Positions 45,021-55,325 of a stretch of DNA of 64,000 nucleotides are shown piece by piece; position 1 is the stretch's first letter; each line of letters starts with the position of its first letter. Made by a program: the position numbers and the translations under genes. Origin of the DNA: Salsipaludibacter albus (GTDB taxonomy: Bacteria; Actinomycetota; Nitriliruptoria; Nitriliruptorales; Nitriliruptoraceae); assembly GCF_019798055.1 (NCBI RefSeq), contig NZ_JAHOPH010000006.1:1-64000 (forward strand). The letters are read 5' to 3'. The notes beneath the pieces are model-generated. The model ran no database searches, was not told where the DNA came from, and saw only the letters and a list, made by a program, of their open reading frames with translations.

Positions 45021-45950
45021 TCAGTCCACGGCGCCGGCGGCGACGCCGTCGAGGACGTCGGCGATCGACACGGTGACGCGCTCGACGCCCAGCAGGTCCA
45101 CGAGGGTCGCGAGGACCAGGGCGCCGGCGGCGATCACGTCGGCGCGACCCGGTGCGAGCGGTCCGAGCTCCAGGCGGGCCTGGCTGGATCGACCGAGCAG
45201 CTCGAGGGCCAGCTCGGTCACCCGCTCGGCCGGCAGGACGTGTCCGTGCAGTTCGTCGAGGTCGTCGGTGCCGCGGTCGAGCGCAGCCAGCGTCGTGGCG
45301 GTCCCGGCCACGGCCACCAGGTCGGCGACCGCGGAGCTCGCGGTCGCCAGCGGCACGTCGATGGCGGCCAGGCCCGAGGCCAGCGTCTCGCCCGCATCAC
45401 GTCGCGCGGCGGCGACCTGGGCAGCCGTCGGCGGATCGGCGTGCAGGTGGCGTTCGGTGAGGCGGACCGACCCCAGTTGGCACGACACCGGTCGGGGTGG
45501 TGGTCCGTCGACGACCAGCTCGGTCGAGCCGCCACCGATGTCGACCATCAGCGTGGGGCGGGCGAGGTCGAGCGCGCTGGTGGCGCCGACGAAGGAGGCC
45601 GTGGCCTCCTGTTCGCCCGCGAGCACCCGCGCATCGACCCCGGCGACCTCGCGGATCCCGTCGAAGAACCGCTCGCGGTCGTCGGCGTCACGCACCGCGG
45701 AGGTGGCGATGACGACGACGCGGTCGTCGGGCACGCCCGCCTCGCGCCACCGGTCGGCGTAGCGCGCCACGACCTCCAGGCAGTGGGCCAGGCGGTCGTC
45801 GTCCAGGTGTCCGGTCGCGTCGACGCCACGTCCCAGCCGGGTGATCTCGGCGTCGCGGTGGACGTCACGACCGTCGGGCGACAGCCACAGCCTGGTCGAG
45901 TTCGACCCGCAGTCGACGACGGCGGGGTGCCGGGGAAGGTCAGGCGTCAT
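45021..45950 (-). CDS. ppx: Ppx/GppA family exopolyphosphatase
   Basis: A 309-residue ASKHA-fold phosphatase. VDCGSNSTRLWL is the first phosphate-binding motif, VVIATSAVRDADDRERF the second, LAGEQEATASFVGA the third and LMVDIGGGSTELV the central nucleotide motif. It corresponds by context to mycobacterial Ppx2 (Rv1026): DUF501 and FtsB/enolase genes are upstream in the same order. Substrate: polyphosphate or (p)ppGpp-type guanosine phosphates. ATG start overlaps DUF501 by 4 bp. Confidence 0.93.
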   Translation of the reverse strand: MTPDLPRHPAVVDCGSNSTRLWLSPDGRDVHRDAEITRLGRGVDATGHLDDDRLAHCLEVVARYADRWREAGVPDDRVVVIATSAVRDADDRERFFDGIREVAGVDARVLAGEQEATASFVGATSALDLARPTLMVDIGGGSTELVVDGPPPRPVSCQLGSVRLTERHLHADPPTAAQVAAARRDAGETLASGLAAIDVPLATASSAVADLVAVAGTATTLAALDRGTDDLDELHGHVLPAERVTELALELLGRSSQARLELGPLAPGRADVIAAGALVLATLVDLLGVERVTVSIADVLDGVAAGAVD

Positions 45951-46660
45951 CGTCGGTCCGCCACTGGGTCGGGCTCCGCTGCCTCGGCCCGGCGGAGCTG
46001 GGCCACCACCGGATGGTCGTCGAGGTCCTCGGGGGTCACGCACGGTCCCTGGCACGGCACGGGCCGGGCTGCCTCGACCGTCCAGCACCCGACCGGCGAG
46101 TCGTTGGTCGCCAGCTCGTGGCCGGCGTGGACGTGCAGGCACTTGACGTACTTCGGGGACCCACCCGCGTACGGGTCGCCGGGCAGTTCACCACCGAGCT
46201 CGTCGCGGAAGTCGCGGTAGCGCTCCTGCGCGGCGGCGTGCTCGGTGGCGAAGTCGACGTCGTCGGGTCGGTCACCGTCGAGTCGCTCGTTGATCCCGAC
46301 CATGGAGCGATCGGCCTCGAGCTGACCGATCCGCGACCGCAGGGCGGGACAGGTCTGCCAGAAGACGGTCGGGAAGGGGGTGCCGTCGGGCAGGCGCGGG
46401 TCGACGCGGACGACCGTCGGCAGGCCCCAGGCACAACGGTGGACGACCGCAGAGCGGCCGCGCGCGGGGCGACCGATCTGGACCGACACGACCGCGCGCT
46501 CGTCGGCATCGGCGAACGGCCGGGAGGCGGCGCGGTCGTAGGAGGCCGCAGGATCGGGGACGACGGGGTCGTCCGGGGAGGCGCCCGGGGCGATGAGCCC
46601 GTCGTCGCGACCCAACTCGCCCAGGGCGTGGTCGGCATCACGCCGTGGTCCATCAGACAC
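45947..46660 (-). CDS. DUF501 domain protein
   Basis: A 237-residue protein. VSVQIGRPARGRSAVVHRC near residue 60 and FPTVFWQTCPALRSRIGQLE near residue 95 are the DUF501 core, followed by CLHVHAGHELA with conserved Cys-His and a C-terminal GPCVTPED. The spacing of these cysteines and histidines could bind metal. Syntenic with Rv1025, directly before ppx2. Function unknown. GTG start. Confidence 0.9.
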   Translation of the reverse strand: MSDGPRRDADHALGELGRDDGLIAPGASPDDPVVPDPAASYDRAASRPFADADERAVVSVQIGRPARGRSAVVHRCAWGLPTVVRVDPRLPDGTPFPTVFWQTCPALRSRIGQLEADRSMVGINERLDGDRPDDVDFATEHAAAQERYRDFRDELGGELPGDPYAGGSPKYVKCLHVHAGHELATNDSPVGCWTVEAARPVPCQGPCVTPEDLDDHPVVAQLRRAEAAEPDPVADRR

Positions 46661-46707
46661 GAACGGGGGCCCGCCGTCGGCAGGCCCGGGGTCGTCGGTC
46701 GGGGAGG

Positions 46708-47094
46708 TCAGCGACCGCGGCGCTGGCGGCGCGCCTCACCCTGGATCATCTGCGACTTGTGCATGAAGCGACGCAGACGCTTGTTGAAGTCCTTGTCCAG
46801 CTTGGAGCGGAGGTTGACGGACTCCTCTTCCTGCCAGTCCGGGTCGGCACGCTTGATCGACAGGTCGACCTTGCCGTCCTCCTTGACGTCCAGGACGCGG
46901 ACGTCGACCTCGTCACCCTCGGCCAGGTAGGCGTAGATGTTCTCGACGAAGTCGGTGTCGACCTCCGAGACGTGGACCAGTCCGGTGACCGGGCCGTTCT
47001 CGGTGTCGATCTCGACGAACGCCCCGTACTCCTCGAGGCGGACGACCTTGCCCTTGATGATGTTTCCCTGCAGTGGGATCAACTCCTTCGGCAC
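46708..47094 (-). CDS. S1 RNA-binding domain protein
   Basis: A 128-residue protein whose first 75 residues are one S1 domain (IIKGKVVRLEEYGAFVEIDT, VTGLVHVSEV, GDEVDVRVLDVKEDGKVDLSI). The basic C-terminal tail ending RRFMHKSQMIQGEARRQRRGR should bind RNA or ribosomes. It resembles the YugI/general-stress-protein-13 type. I chose the GTG at 47094 because upstream codons show no conservation; the exact start is uncertain as no SD is visible. It lies between the FtsB and DUF501 genes, where mycobacteria have no such gene. Confidence 0.8.
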   Translation of the reverse strand: MPKELIPLQGNIIKGKVVRLEEYGAFVEIDTENGPVTGLVHVSEVDTDFVENIYAYLAEGDEVDVRVLDVKEDGKVDLSIKRADPDWQEEESVNLRSKLDKDFNKRLRRFMHKSQMIQGEARRQRRGR

Positions 47095-47355
47095 CGGGGG
47101 CCGCCGCCGCGCGGGCGACTCGGTGCAGTCCGTCGGGGGCACGTGGGCCACCACGACATGCTTGGTGTGGATGGTGGAGGTGGCGGTCGTGCTGGCTCGC
47201 GACCGAGCGCCGTGTCGACGGCAGGTCGGTGACGAACCCGGTCCGCCGGGCGCGACACGGATGCGCACATCCATCGACAACGGTATGCGCTGGCCCCCCG
47301 ATCGGCAACACGCCCCACAGGCCGGCACACCTGCCCCGGATCGTGCACGGTGGTC

Positions 47356-47367
47356 GTGGCCGGCCAC
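47356..47367. terminator. possible terminator palindrome after ftsB
   Basis: GTGGCCGGCCAC is a perfect 12-bp palindrome, 19 bp beyond the FtsB stop. It could end the eno-ftsB transcript, but has no loop of normal size and no U tract, so the call is tentative. Confidence 0.25.
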
Positions 47368-47385
47368 CGCCGGGACCCGTTCCCG

Positions 47386-47930
47386 CTAGCGCCGGATGGC
47401 GTCGACCAGTCGGCGCCACCACGGCTGGTCCCCGGTGGGCGCCTCCAGGGCGTCGGCCTCGTCGCCGTCGGCGGGTTCGGGTGGGACCAGCGAGTAGGCG
47501 ACCTGGCCCGGCATGGCGTAGCCCAGCTGCGAGCGTGCGAGCACCTCGATGTGCTCGGGGTCACTGAGGTCGTTGGCGCGTCGGTCCAGGTCCGAGGTCA
47601 CCCGGTCCAGCGCGGCGAGTTGCTCGGTGGCGGTCTCGAGCCGGTCGTGGCCGGCGAGGAAGGCCTGCAGCGGTCCCGACACGACGACGATCGCCAGGAG
47701 CACGATCACGCCCAGGCCGATCACGAACGGACGGTCGCCGGCCAGTGCACGCCGGGCTCGGTCCGCGCCGACGTGGGCCGCGTCGTCGACACGACGGGCC
47801 ACGTGCTGGACCGCCAGGGGTGCGACGTCCTCGCGTCCGCGCACCCGGCGCTTGGAGGCGGAGCGGATGTAGCGCAACTTCTCGAGCCGGCCGCTGGGCC
47901 GGGTCGAGGGCGGAGCGGGGGCAACCGACA

Positions 47931-47931
<1 letters not shown>
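47386..47931 (-). CDS. septum formation initiator (FtsB/DivIC family)
   Basis: A 181-residue bitopic division protein. A basic cytoplasmic N-terminus of about 65 residues is followed by one membrane helix (FVIGLGVIVLLAIVVVSGPL), then a coiled coil (LETATEQLAALDRVTSDLDRRA) and the conserved DPEHIEVLARSQLGYAMPGQ motif. It pairs with FtsL and FtsQ in the divisome. The ATG shares one base with the enolase stop (TGATG), with GGGAG 6 nt upstream. Same place as Rv1024 next to eno. Confidence 0.92.
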
Positions 47932-49325
<1,394 letters not shown>

Positions 49326-49405
49326 TCAAGAACAACAATGGCAACAAGAATGTACAGGAGATCCCGCACGCTGCGACGCACCCGGTAAATCTCTTGAGTG
49401 GAACT

Positions 49406-49795
49406 TCAGCCTTGGAGTTCGCGGGCCCAACGCTCGTCGGGCGGATCCAACTCCCAGACCCGGCGAGCCACCGCGGTCGTCGCGACACCCAGCACGGCCC
49501 CGACCAGGCCGCCGCGTGCGCGGCGCCGAGGCGGTGCCAGTGCACCCCCGACGAGGGCACCCAGCAACGCTCCCGCACCCACGACCACGCCGTCGGACAC
49601 CGGCATCGGCGCGACGTCCGCCACGTCGCGGTCCCACCCGGCCAACGGGTCGGTCCCGGCAGGGAGGTCGTCGTCGCCCAGGTCCGGCGGGCGGACCGAG
49701 GTGTCCAGCGCTGCGCCGCACTGCGGGCAGAAGGTCAGGGGCGGCTCGCGGTCGTCGACCTCGGCCTGGCAGTCGGGACAGGTGCGCGTGGACAC
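49406..49795 (-). CDS. zinc-ribbon protein with glycine-rich hydrophobic region
   Basis: A 129-residue protein. CPDCQAEVDD and CPQCGAALD form a four-cysteine zinc ribbon at residues 6-28. Residues 68-110 have Gly-zipper hydrophobic segments (VVVGAGALLGALVGGALAP, GLVGAVLGVATTAVA) that could sit in the membrane. AGGAG is 6 nt before the GTG. It lies between mazG and eno, a spot that in mycobacteria holds lpqU. Function unknown. Confidence 0.7.
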   Translation of the reverse strand: MSTRTCPDCQAEVDDREPPLTFCPQCGAALDTSVRPPDLGDDDLPAGTDPLAGWDRDVADVAPMPVSDGVVVGAGALLGALVGGALAPPRRRARGGLVGAVLGVATTAVARRVWELDPPDERWARELQG

Positions 49796-49924
49796 GGCGT
49801 GCTCCTCGCTCGGCGGAGGCGAGCGTACGAGTCGGGCTGGTCGATGTCGGCGTCGAACGGACCTCGGGTGGGGGTCGGTCGGGCGACTGCTCGTCCGGGC
49901 CGATCCTGCCCCGTCGAGCGTCGT

Positions 49925-51151
49925 TCACCACCCGGCCGCGGCCGCCTCGTCCAGCGCCTGCTGCCAGTCGGCGGTGGTCACCAGCGGCCGATCTGCCGCG
50001 GCCGCCCGACGCTGCGCGGCCTCGACACGTCCGACCAGCACGTCGACGTGGGCGCGCAGGGCGGCATCGACGTCCACACCGTGGGCCGCCGCTGCCACGA
50101 CCAGGGCCAGCCCCGCCTCGCCGACGAGTTCCTCGACGGTCTCGTCTGCCTGCGAATCGTCCACGTCGGCGTCCGAATCGTCCACGTCGTTCGACAGCCG
50201 TTCGGTGGCGGCATGCAGCAGTGCCTGCGCCTGTGCGACATCGGGGCGCCACCCCAGCCGGCCCAGCCGTCCGGTGACCTTGGCCGCCAGGGCCAGTGCC
50301 GGCATGGCACGGACCACCCCGTCGAACGGCCCCTCGCGCTCGGGCTTCTCCTCGGCCTTGATCGCGTCCCAGTTCGCCCGGACCTCGTCGGCGTCGACCA
50401 CCTCGGCGTCGCCGAACACGTGGGGGTGTCGTCGCCGGAGCTTCTCGGCGATGCCGGTCGCGACGTCGTCGACGTCGAAGGCATTGCGGTCCTGGCCCAG
50501 CCGGGCGTGGAACACGACCTGCATGAGGACGTCGCCGAGTTCCTCGGCGAGGTCGTCGTCGTCCTCACGGGCGATCGCGTCCAGCAGCTCCCACGTCTCC
50601 TCGACCAGGTGCGTGGCGAGCGACTGGTGGTCCTGCTCCAGGTCCCAGGGACATCCGTCGTCCGGGTCCAGGAGACGGTCCATCACCGCCACGAGGTCCA
50701 GCAGGGCGAGCCCACGTGGGGCTCCGACCAGGAAGACGTACTCCACCTCGACGTCGGCCTCGCGTGCGGCCGCGAGCCCGACCTCCCGGCCGAACTTCGG
50801 GTCGTCCGGGTCCAGCAGGCAGGCCACGTCGCCACGGTCCCTGGCCAGCTCCAGCAGCCCCCGTGCCAGCGCCGCGTCGGGCGTGGGCGGTGCGGCCAGC
50901 AGGTCGCGACCGGTCAGCGCTGGTTTCGCGGCCTGGGGCTCGAAGGCCTCGACGACGAATCCGGCCGCCCGCAGTGCGGGAACGGCCGGATTGGTGTCCG
51001 GGTCACGGGCCACCACGCGCTCGGCGGCCTGCAACACCTCCCACGCCGCCGCCGGGAACAGGCCCGGCAGGGACGCGGCGGTCTCGACGAGGGCCAGGTG
51101 GGGACGAGGAGCCGTCATCGACTCCCCACGACCCGCGCCCTCGTCGGTCAC
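49925..51151 (-). CDS. mazG: nucleoside triphosphate pyrophosphohydrolase MazG with N-terminal methylase-like domain
   Basis: A 408-residue protein. Residues 15-155 look like a degenerate tetrapyrrole-methylase (YabN-type) domain. The MazG fold follows: DRLLDPDDGCPWDLEQDHQSL is the entry motif and VEETWELLDAIAREDDDDLAEELGDVLMQVVFHA carries the EExxE...ExxD magnesium site, repeated weakly in the C-terminal half. It hydrolyses abnormal NTPs. An acidic insert (DVDDSDADVDDSQ) near residue 330 is not usual. Start GTG overlaps the PpiC gene by 4 bp. Syntenic with Rv1021. Confidence 0.92.
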   Translation of the reverse strand: MTDEGAGRGESMTAPRPHLALVETAASLPGLFPAAAWEVLQAAERVVARDPDTNPAVPALRAAGFVVEAFEPQAAKPALTGRDLLAAPPTPDAALARGLLELARDRGDVACLLDPDDPKFGREVGLAAAREADVEVEYVFLVGAPRGLALLDLVAVMDRLLDPDDGCPWDLEQDHQSLATHLVEETWELLDAIAREDDDDLAEELGDVLMQVVFHARLGQDRNAFDVDDVATGIAEKLRRRHPHVFGDAEVVDADEVRANWDAIKAEEKPEREGPFDGVVRAMPALALAAKVTGRLGRLGWRPDVAQAQALLHAATERLSNDVDDSDADVDDSQADETVEELVGEAGLALVVAAAAHGVDVDAALRAHVDVLVGRVEAAQRRAAAADRPLVTTADWQQALDEAAAAGW

Positions 51152-52281
51152 GACGTCGGGGTCGGGACCGGCGTGGCCGCGGGGGCCTCGGTCGCGGGCG
51201 CCTCGGTCGCGGGGACCTCGGTCCCGGCGGGAGCCTCGGAGCCGGCCGGGGCCGGCGGTGCGGACGAGTCACCCACGGCGTCCTCGGCCACGACGGCACG
51301 AGCCTCCGGGTCCCAGGCGCCGTAGCGCGGGGCCACGTCGACCTCGGCATCGGTGAAGGCCGTGTTGTACTCCTCGATGATGGGCTGCAGGGCCGCCTGG
51401 CCCTCCTCGGAGTCCAGCGCGATCTGGGCGCGCAGGTCCTCCTCGATGCCCTCCATGTCGGGCTCGGTCCGGTCCTCGACCAGGATCACGTGCCAGCCGA
51501 ACTGCGACTGGACCGGCTCGGTGGGCACGCCGATCTCGGCGGTCGCGGCGGCGCTGGCGAACTCCGGGACGAAGTTGGACAGCGGCACGTCCTCGCCCAG
51601 CGAACCACCCTCCGCGCCAGAGGCGTCGGTGCTGACCTCGGCGGCCACGTCGGCGAAGGACTCGCCCCCGTCGATCCGCTCCTTGGCGGCGATGGCCTCT
51701 TCCTCGGTCTCCACCAGGATGTGCGACACCGTGGCGGTGACACCCTCGCCGGTCTGGCCCATCTGGTCGATGCGCTCCTGGACCTGCTCGTCGGTGACGT
51801 CGACCTCGTCGGCGACACCGCGGGCGATCTCGTCGAGGAGGTACTGGGGACCGACGTAGACCTCGGCGTAGGTCTCGGGGTCGAGGCCAGCGGCGTCGGC
51901 CTGGGTCTCGAGCTCCTCGCCGCCCTCGGCGATGATCTCGTCGATCGCCTCGTCGTCCAGCTCGACGTCGCGCTCGGCGGCGAACTGGGTGATGATCTCG
52001 CCCTGGATCAGTTGGGTCAGCGTCTGGCGCCGAGCCTCGATGTCCTGTTCAGGGTCGGTGCTGGCGGACGGGGCGGCCGAGGGGGCGGCGCTGGGGCCGG
52101 CCTGGGCCGCGATGGCGCCATCGGACACCTCCAGGAAGAGCTCGTTGGAGATCTTCTCGCCGTTCACGGTGGCGGCGGCGTCGGACTCGACGGTGTCACC
52201 GGTCGACGACGAGGAACAGGCACTGGCGGCCAGCGCAAGGATGGCGAGGCTCGCCAGGGCAGAGTGGATGCGGCGGTGCAC
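51148..52281 (-). CDS. PpiC-type peptidyl-prolyl isomerase lipoprotein (SurA/PrsA-like)
   Basis: A 377-residue exported foldase. The signal peptide ends with a lipobox (LAILALAASAC, Cys at about 22). A SurA-type N-terminal chaperone region (VNGEKISNELFLEV) spans to about residue 180, then the parvulin domain: SHILVETEEEAIAAKERI, GGSLGEDVPLSNFVPEF and GWHVILVEDR. The C-terminus is an Ala/Pro-rich repetitive tail (ATEAPATEAPAATP). AGGAG is 7 nt before the GTG. Helps extracytoplasmic proteins to fold. First gene of the unit with mazG. Confidence 0.92.
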   Translation of the reverse strand: MHRRIHSALASLAILALAASACSSSSTGDTVESDAAATVNGEKISNELFLEVSDGAIAAQAGPSAAPSAAPSASTDPEQDIEARRQTLTQLIQGEIITQFAAERDVELDDEAIDEIIAEGGEELETQADAAGLDPETYAEVYVGPQYLLDEIARGVADEVDVTDEQVQERIDQMGQTGEGVTATVSHILVETEEEAIAAKERIDGGESFADVAAEVSTDASGAEGGSLGEDVPLSNFVPEFASAAATAEIGVPTEPVQSQFGWHVILVEDRTEPDMEGIEEDLRAQIALDSEEGQAALQPIIEEYNTAFTDAEVDVAPRYGAWDPEARAVVAEDAVGDSSAPPAPAGSEAPAGTEVPATEAPATEAPAATPVPTPTS

Positions 52282-52483
52282 GACGGAACTCCTCAGGGGC
52301 CCAACCAAGTCCTCGAATGGGTGGCGGGCCGTGGACGATTCGTCTCCCACCACGGTTCGGGGGGCGATGGGAGCGACCAACGATGGTATCGACGGTCGTG
52401 GACGGTCGATGACGGGTGACGTCGGCCGGCCAGCCGGGGCCGCTCGGCGCCACCGACGGTGGTGCCGGGACGACGACTCGAGG

Positions 52484-52843
52484 TCAGCCGTCGTCGCCGG
52501 TGAGGCTGTCGATGTGGCCCAGCTGGCGACCGCCCAGGACGTGGAGGTGCAGGTGGTCGACCATCTGGCCACCGCCGCGACCGATGTTGGTGGTCACCCG
52601 GTAGCCGTCGGCCGTCCCCTCGGCCTCGGCGACCTGCCGGGCGAGCGAGAACACGGCGGCCAACTCGTCCCCGTCGTCGTCGGACAGTTCGTGGGCCGAC
52701 GTGAGGTGGCGACGGGGCACGACCAGGACGTGGACGGGGGCACGCGGGTTGATGTCGCGGAAGGCCACCGCGACCTCGTTCTCGCCGACCCGGTCCGACG
52801 GCAGGTCACCGGCGATGATCGAGCAGAACAGGCAGTCGGCCAT
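52484..52843 (-). CDS. HIT family nucleotide hydrolase/transferase
   Basis: A 119-residue histidine-triad protein of the Hint/PKCI group. CLFCSIIAGDLPS at the start, INPRAPVHVLVVPRRH in the middle and the triad in GQMVDHLHLHVLGGR are decisive. These enzymes cleave AMP-N or acyl-AMP bonds. GGGAGGG is 5 nt before the ATG; the longer frame adds 11 residues without support. It stands apart from its neighbours. Confidence 0.95.
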   Translation of the reverse strand: MADCLFCSIIAGDLPSDRVGENEVAVAFRDINPRAPVHVLVVPRRHLTSAHELSDDDGDELAAVFSLARQVAEAEGTADGYRVTTNIGRGGGQMVDHLHLHVLGGRQLGHIDSLTGDDG

Positions 52844-52903
52844 GGCCACCCTCCCGAGGGTCAGGTCGTGGATCACGCGTGGGGTCGCGTCCGGTGCGCC
52901 AGT

Positions 52904-53713
52904 CTAGGGATCGGTCGAGTCGTCCCGGCCGTCCGCCTCGGCCAGCTCCAGCAGGAGGGGCGCGTGGTCGGAGGGCTTCGCACCCTTGCGGAAGTCGCGG
53001 TCGATGCCGGCCGAGGCGATCCGGCCGACGAGGTCGTCCGACACCAGGAACAGGTCGATGCGCAGGCCACGGCCCCGGTGGAACGCACCGGCCCGGTAGT
53101 CCCACCAGGTGAACGCCTGGCCCTCGGGCTGGAGGTGCCGGACCGCGTCGACGTAGCCGAGGTCGAGCATGGCCGCCAGGCGGGACCGCTCCTGCGGGCT
53201 CACGTGGGTTCCGCCCGCGAACGCGGCGGGGTCCCACACGTCAACGTCGGCCGGGGCGATGTTGACGTCGCCCCCCAGGACGACCGGCCCGAGTTGCCGG
53301 ACCTCGGCCAGTCGGGCGGCCATGGCGTCGAGGAAGTCGAGCTTGTGGGCGAAGGCCGGGTCATCGGGGTGGCGCCCGTTGACGACGTACACGCTGATGA
53401 ACCGGATGCCGTCGAGCACCACCTCGACCCACCGGGCCTGGTCCTGCACCGGCGAGCCGGCCAGGCCGACGACCGCGTCGGCCGCCTCGACCGGCGCATC
53501 CGAGCGCGCCAGGACGGCGACCCCGGCCCAGCGCCCACCGGAGTGGTCGACCGCGGTGTAGCCGGCGGCGGCCAGCTCGAGGTGGGGGAACTGCTCGGGC
53601 GCGGCCTTGGTCTCCTGCAGGAGGACGACGTCGGGCGCGTGTTCGGCCAGCAGTTCGTCGACGCGGGGCATGCGGGCACGGAGGGAGTTGACGTTCCACG
53701 TGACGACACGCAT
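52904..53713 (-). CDS. xth: exodeoxyribonuclease III
   Basis: A 269-residue AP endonuclease/3'-5' exonuclease of base excision repair. VVTWNVNSLRARM, LLQETKA (metal-binding Glu), YVVNGRHPDD, VLGGDVNIAPADVDVWDP and RIDLFLVSDDL, with a final SDHAPLLLEL, give all conserved active-site motifs of the EEP fold. The ATG at 53713 is fixed by the conserved N-terminus MRVVTWNVNSL. It diverges from the ArgE-type gene across about 195 bp. Confidence 0.95.
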   Translation of the reverse strand: MRVVTWNVNSLRARMPRVDELLAEHAPDVVLLQETKAAPEQFPHLELAAAGYTAVDHSGGRWAGVAVLARSDAPVEAADAVVGLAGSPVQDQARWVEVVLDGIRFISVYVVNGRHPDDPAFAHKLDFLDAMAARLAEVRQLGPVVLGGDVNIAPADVDVWDPAAFAGGTHVSPQERSRLAAMLDLGYVDAVRHLQPEGQAFTWWDYRAGAFHRGRGLRIDLFLVSDDLVGRIASAGIDRDFRKGAKPSDHAPLLLELAEADGRDDSTDP

Positions 53714-53907
53714 GGCGACTCGCAGGCAGGGCGGGCGTGGGGCGTGCGCACAGGTCCGGCCGGCCGGTCCGGCACGCGGACCCGACGCTACCGTCGCCAC
53801 CGGTCGGCGCCGCCGGTCGGGCGACGTGCTCGACCCCACCGCGGCCCATCCCGAGCACGTGCACTCCCCGTCAGACCCCGTCGATCGTCCACGAGCCGAG
53901 GCCCTGC

Positions 53908-55092
53908 ATGTTCGACCCCGTCCCGATCGGCGACAACGACGACGTGAGCGGCGTGCTCGACCACCTCGCGACGCTGGTCGGCAGCGACAGCACGTCCGGG
54001 GGCTCGAACATGGCGGTCGTCGACCATGCGCGCGACGTCCTGGAGCCCGGCGCGACCGACGTCCACGTGCAGGCCCACCCGGACGGCGACCGCGCCAACC
54101 TCCTGGTCCGCTTCGGTCCGGACGCACCGGACGGCGTGATGTTGTCGGCCCACACCGACTGCGTGCCGGTCACGGGGCAGGACTGGGACAGCGACCCGTT
54201 CGAACTGGTCACGGTCGGCGACCGGGTCGTCGGTCGGGGGACCACCGACATGAAGGGCTTCATCGCCTGCGTGCTGGACGCCGCGGACGAGCTGGCAACG
54301 GCCGACCTGGCCGTGCCGGTGTTCGTCGCCCTGTCGTGGGACGAAGAGCTCGGTGCGCTGGGCGCGGAGCCACTGGCCGAGCACCTCGCCGGCCTCGACC
54401 GACCGCCCAGCCGTGCCGTCATCGGCGAGCCCACCAGCATGGGGATCGTCAACGCCCACAAGTCGGTGCGGGCCTACACCTACACCTTCCACGGACTGGG
54501 TGGGCACTCCTCCCAGCCCGACGGTGGCGCCAACGCGCTGCGGGCACTGGTGCGGCTTGGGGCCTACGTCGACGACGTCGCCGCCGAGCAGCGAGCGGTG
54601 ACCGACGACCGGTTCGAGCCGCCGTTCACGACGTTCAACCTCGCGATGGCGTCCGCCGGGACGGCGATCAACATCATCCCCGACCGGGCCGAGCTGACCT
54701 TCGAGTACCGCGCCCTGCCGGAGGTCGACGGTCCCGACCTGGCCGACCGGATCGAGGCGTACGCCCGCGACGAACTGCTGGCCGACCTTCGCCGGACCCA
54801 TCCGGAAGCGCGTCTGGACGTGGTGTCGCCCGGCGTGCTGCCGGCGTTGCACGCCGAACGGGACGGCGATGCCGAACGGCTGGTGCGCAACGTCCTCGGC
54901 ACGGGCTCGCCAGCCGAGACCGCACCGTTCGGGACGGACGCGGCGCGGTTCCAGGCCGTCGGGATCTCCTCGGTCGTGTGTGGGCCGGGCGACATCGCGA
55001 TCGCGCACCGGCCCAACGAGTCCGTCGAGGTGTCCCAGCTGGCCGCCGGGCGACGGTTCGTCAGCGACCTCGTCGCGACCCTGTCGAACTGA
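53908..55092 (+). CDS. M20 family metallopeptidase, acetylornithine deacetylase type
   Basis: A 394-residue zinc hydrolase. MLSAHTDCVPVTGQDWDSDPF gives the first metal His and Asp, GRGTTDMKGFIACVL the bridging Asp, SWDEELGALGAE the catalytic and metal Glu pair, and GEPTSMGIVNAHKS is typical of the ArgE/AcyI group. The dimerisation domain follows (YTFHGLGGHSSQP). The C-terminal CGPGDIAIAHRPNE provides the last metal His. GAGG lies 6 nt before the ATG. Substrate could be N-acetylornithine, but no arg genes are near; other N-acylated amino acids are possible. Confidence 0.88.
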   Translation: MFDPVPIGDNDDVSGVLDHLATLVGSDSTSGGSNMAVVDHARDVLEPGATDVHVQAHPDGDRANLLVRFGPDAPDGVMLSAHTDCVPVTGQDWDSDPFELVTVGDRVVGRGTTDMKGFIACVLDAADELATADLAVPVFVALSWDEELGALGAEPLAEHLAGLDRPPSRAVIGEPTSMGIVNAHKSVRAYTYTFHGLGGHSSQPDGGANALRALVRLGAYVDDVAAEQRAVTDDRFEPPFTTFNLAMASAGTAINIIPDRAELTFEYRALPEVDGPDLADRIEAYARDELLADLRRTHPEARLDVVSPGVLPALHAERDGDAERLVRNVLGTGSPAETAPFGTDAARFQAVGISSVVCGPGDIAIAHRPNESVEVSQLAAGRRFVSDLVATLSN

Positions 55093-55103
55093 GGGAGGCC
55101 GAG

Positions 55104-55325
55104 GTGGACCGCGAGGTCGGCGTGGTGGTCGCCGCGATCGGGGCTGGGGTGGTCCTGTTGGGCCTGGTGATCTGGTCCGGGGCCCTGTCCTGGTTCGGGC
55201 GCCTCCCCGGCGACATCCGGATCGAGGGCGACTCCACCCGCGTGTTCATCCCGATCACCTCGATGGTCATCGCCTCGGTGGTCCTCACCATCGTGGTCAA
55301 CCTGGTCGGTCGCTTCCTCCGCTGA
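55104..55325 (+). CDS. DUF2905 family small membrane protein
   Basis: A 73-residue protein with two membrane segments (VGVVVAAIGAGVVLLGLVIW and TSMVIASVVLTIVVNLVG) around the conserved GRLPGDIRIEGDSTRVFIPI core of DUF2905. GTG start with GGGAGG 8 nt upstream, 11 bp after the ArgE-type stop, so probably in one operon. It ends 29 bp inside the convergent DHFR-like gene. Function unknown. Confidence 0.85.
   Translation: MDREVGVVVAAIGAGVVLLGLVIWSGALSWFGRLPGDIRIEGDSTRVFIPITSMVIASVVLTIVVNLVGRFLR

Noticed and set aside
42808-45762. Plus-strand open frame of 984 codons
   Set aside because: Runs through the tRNA-Leu gene and opposite the NUDIX-fusion and ppx genes; not a protein gene.
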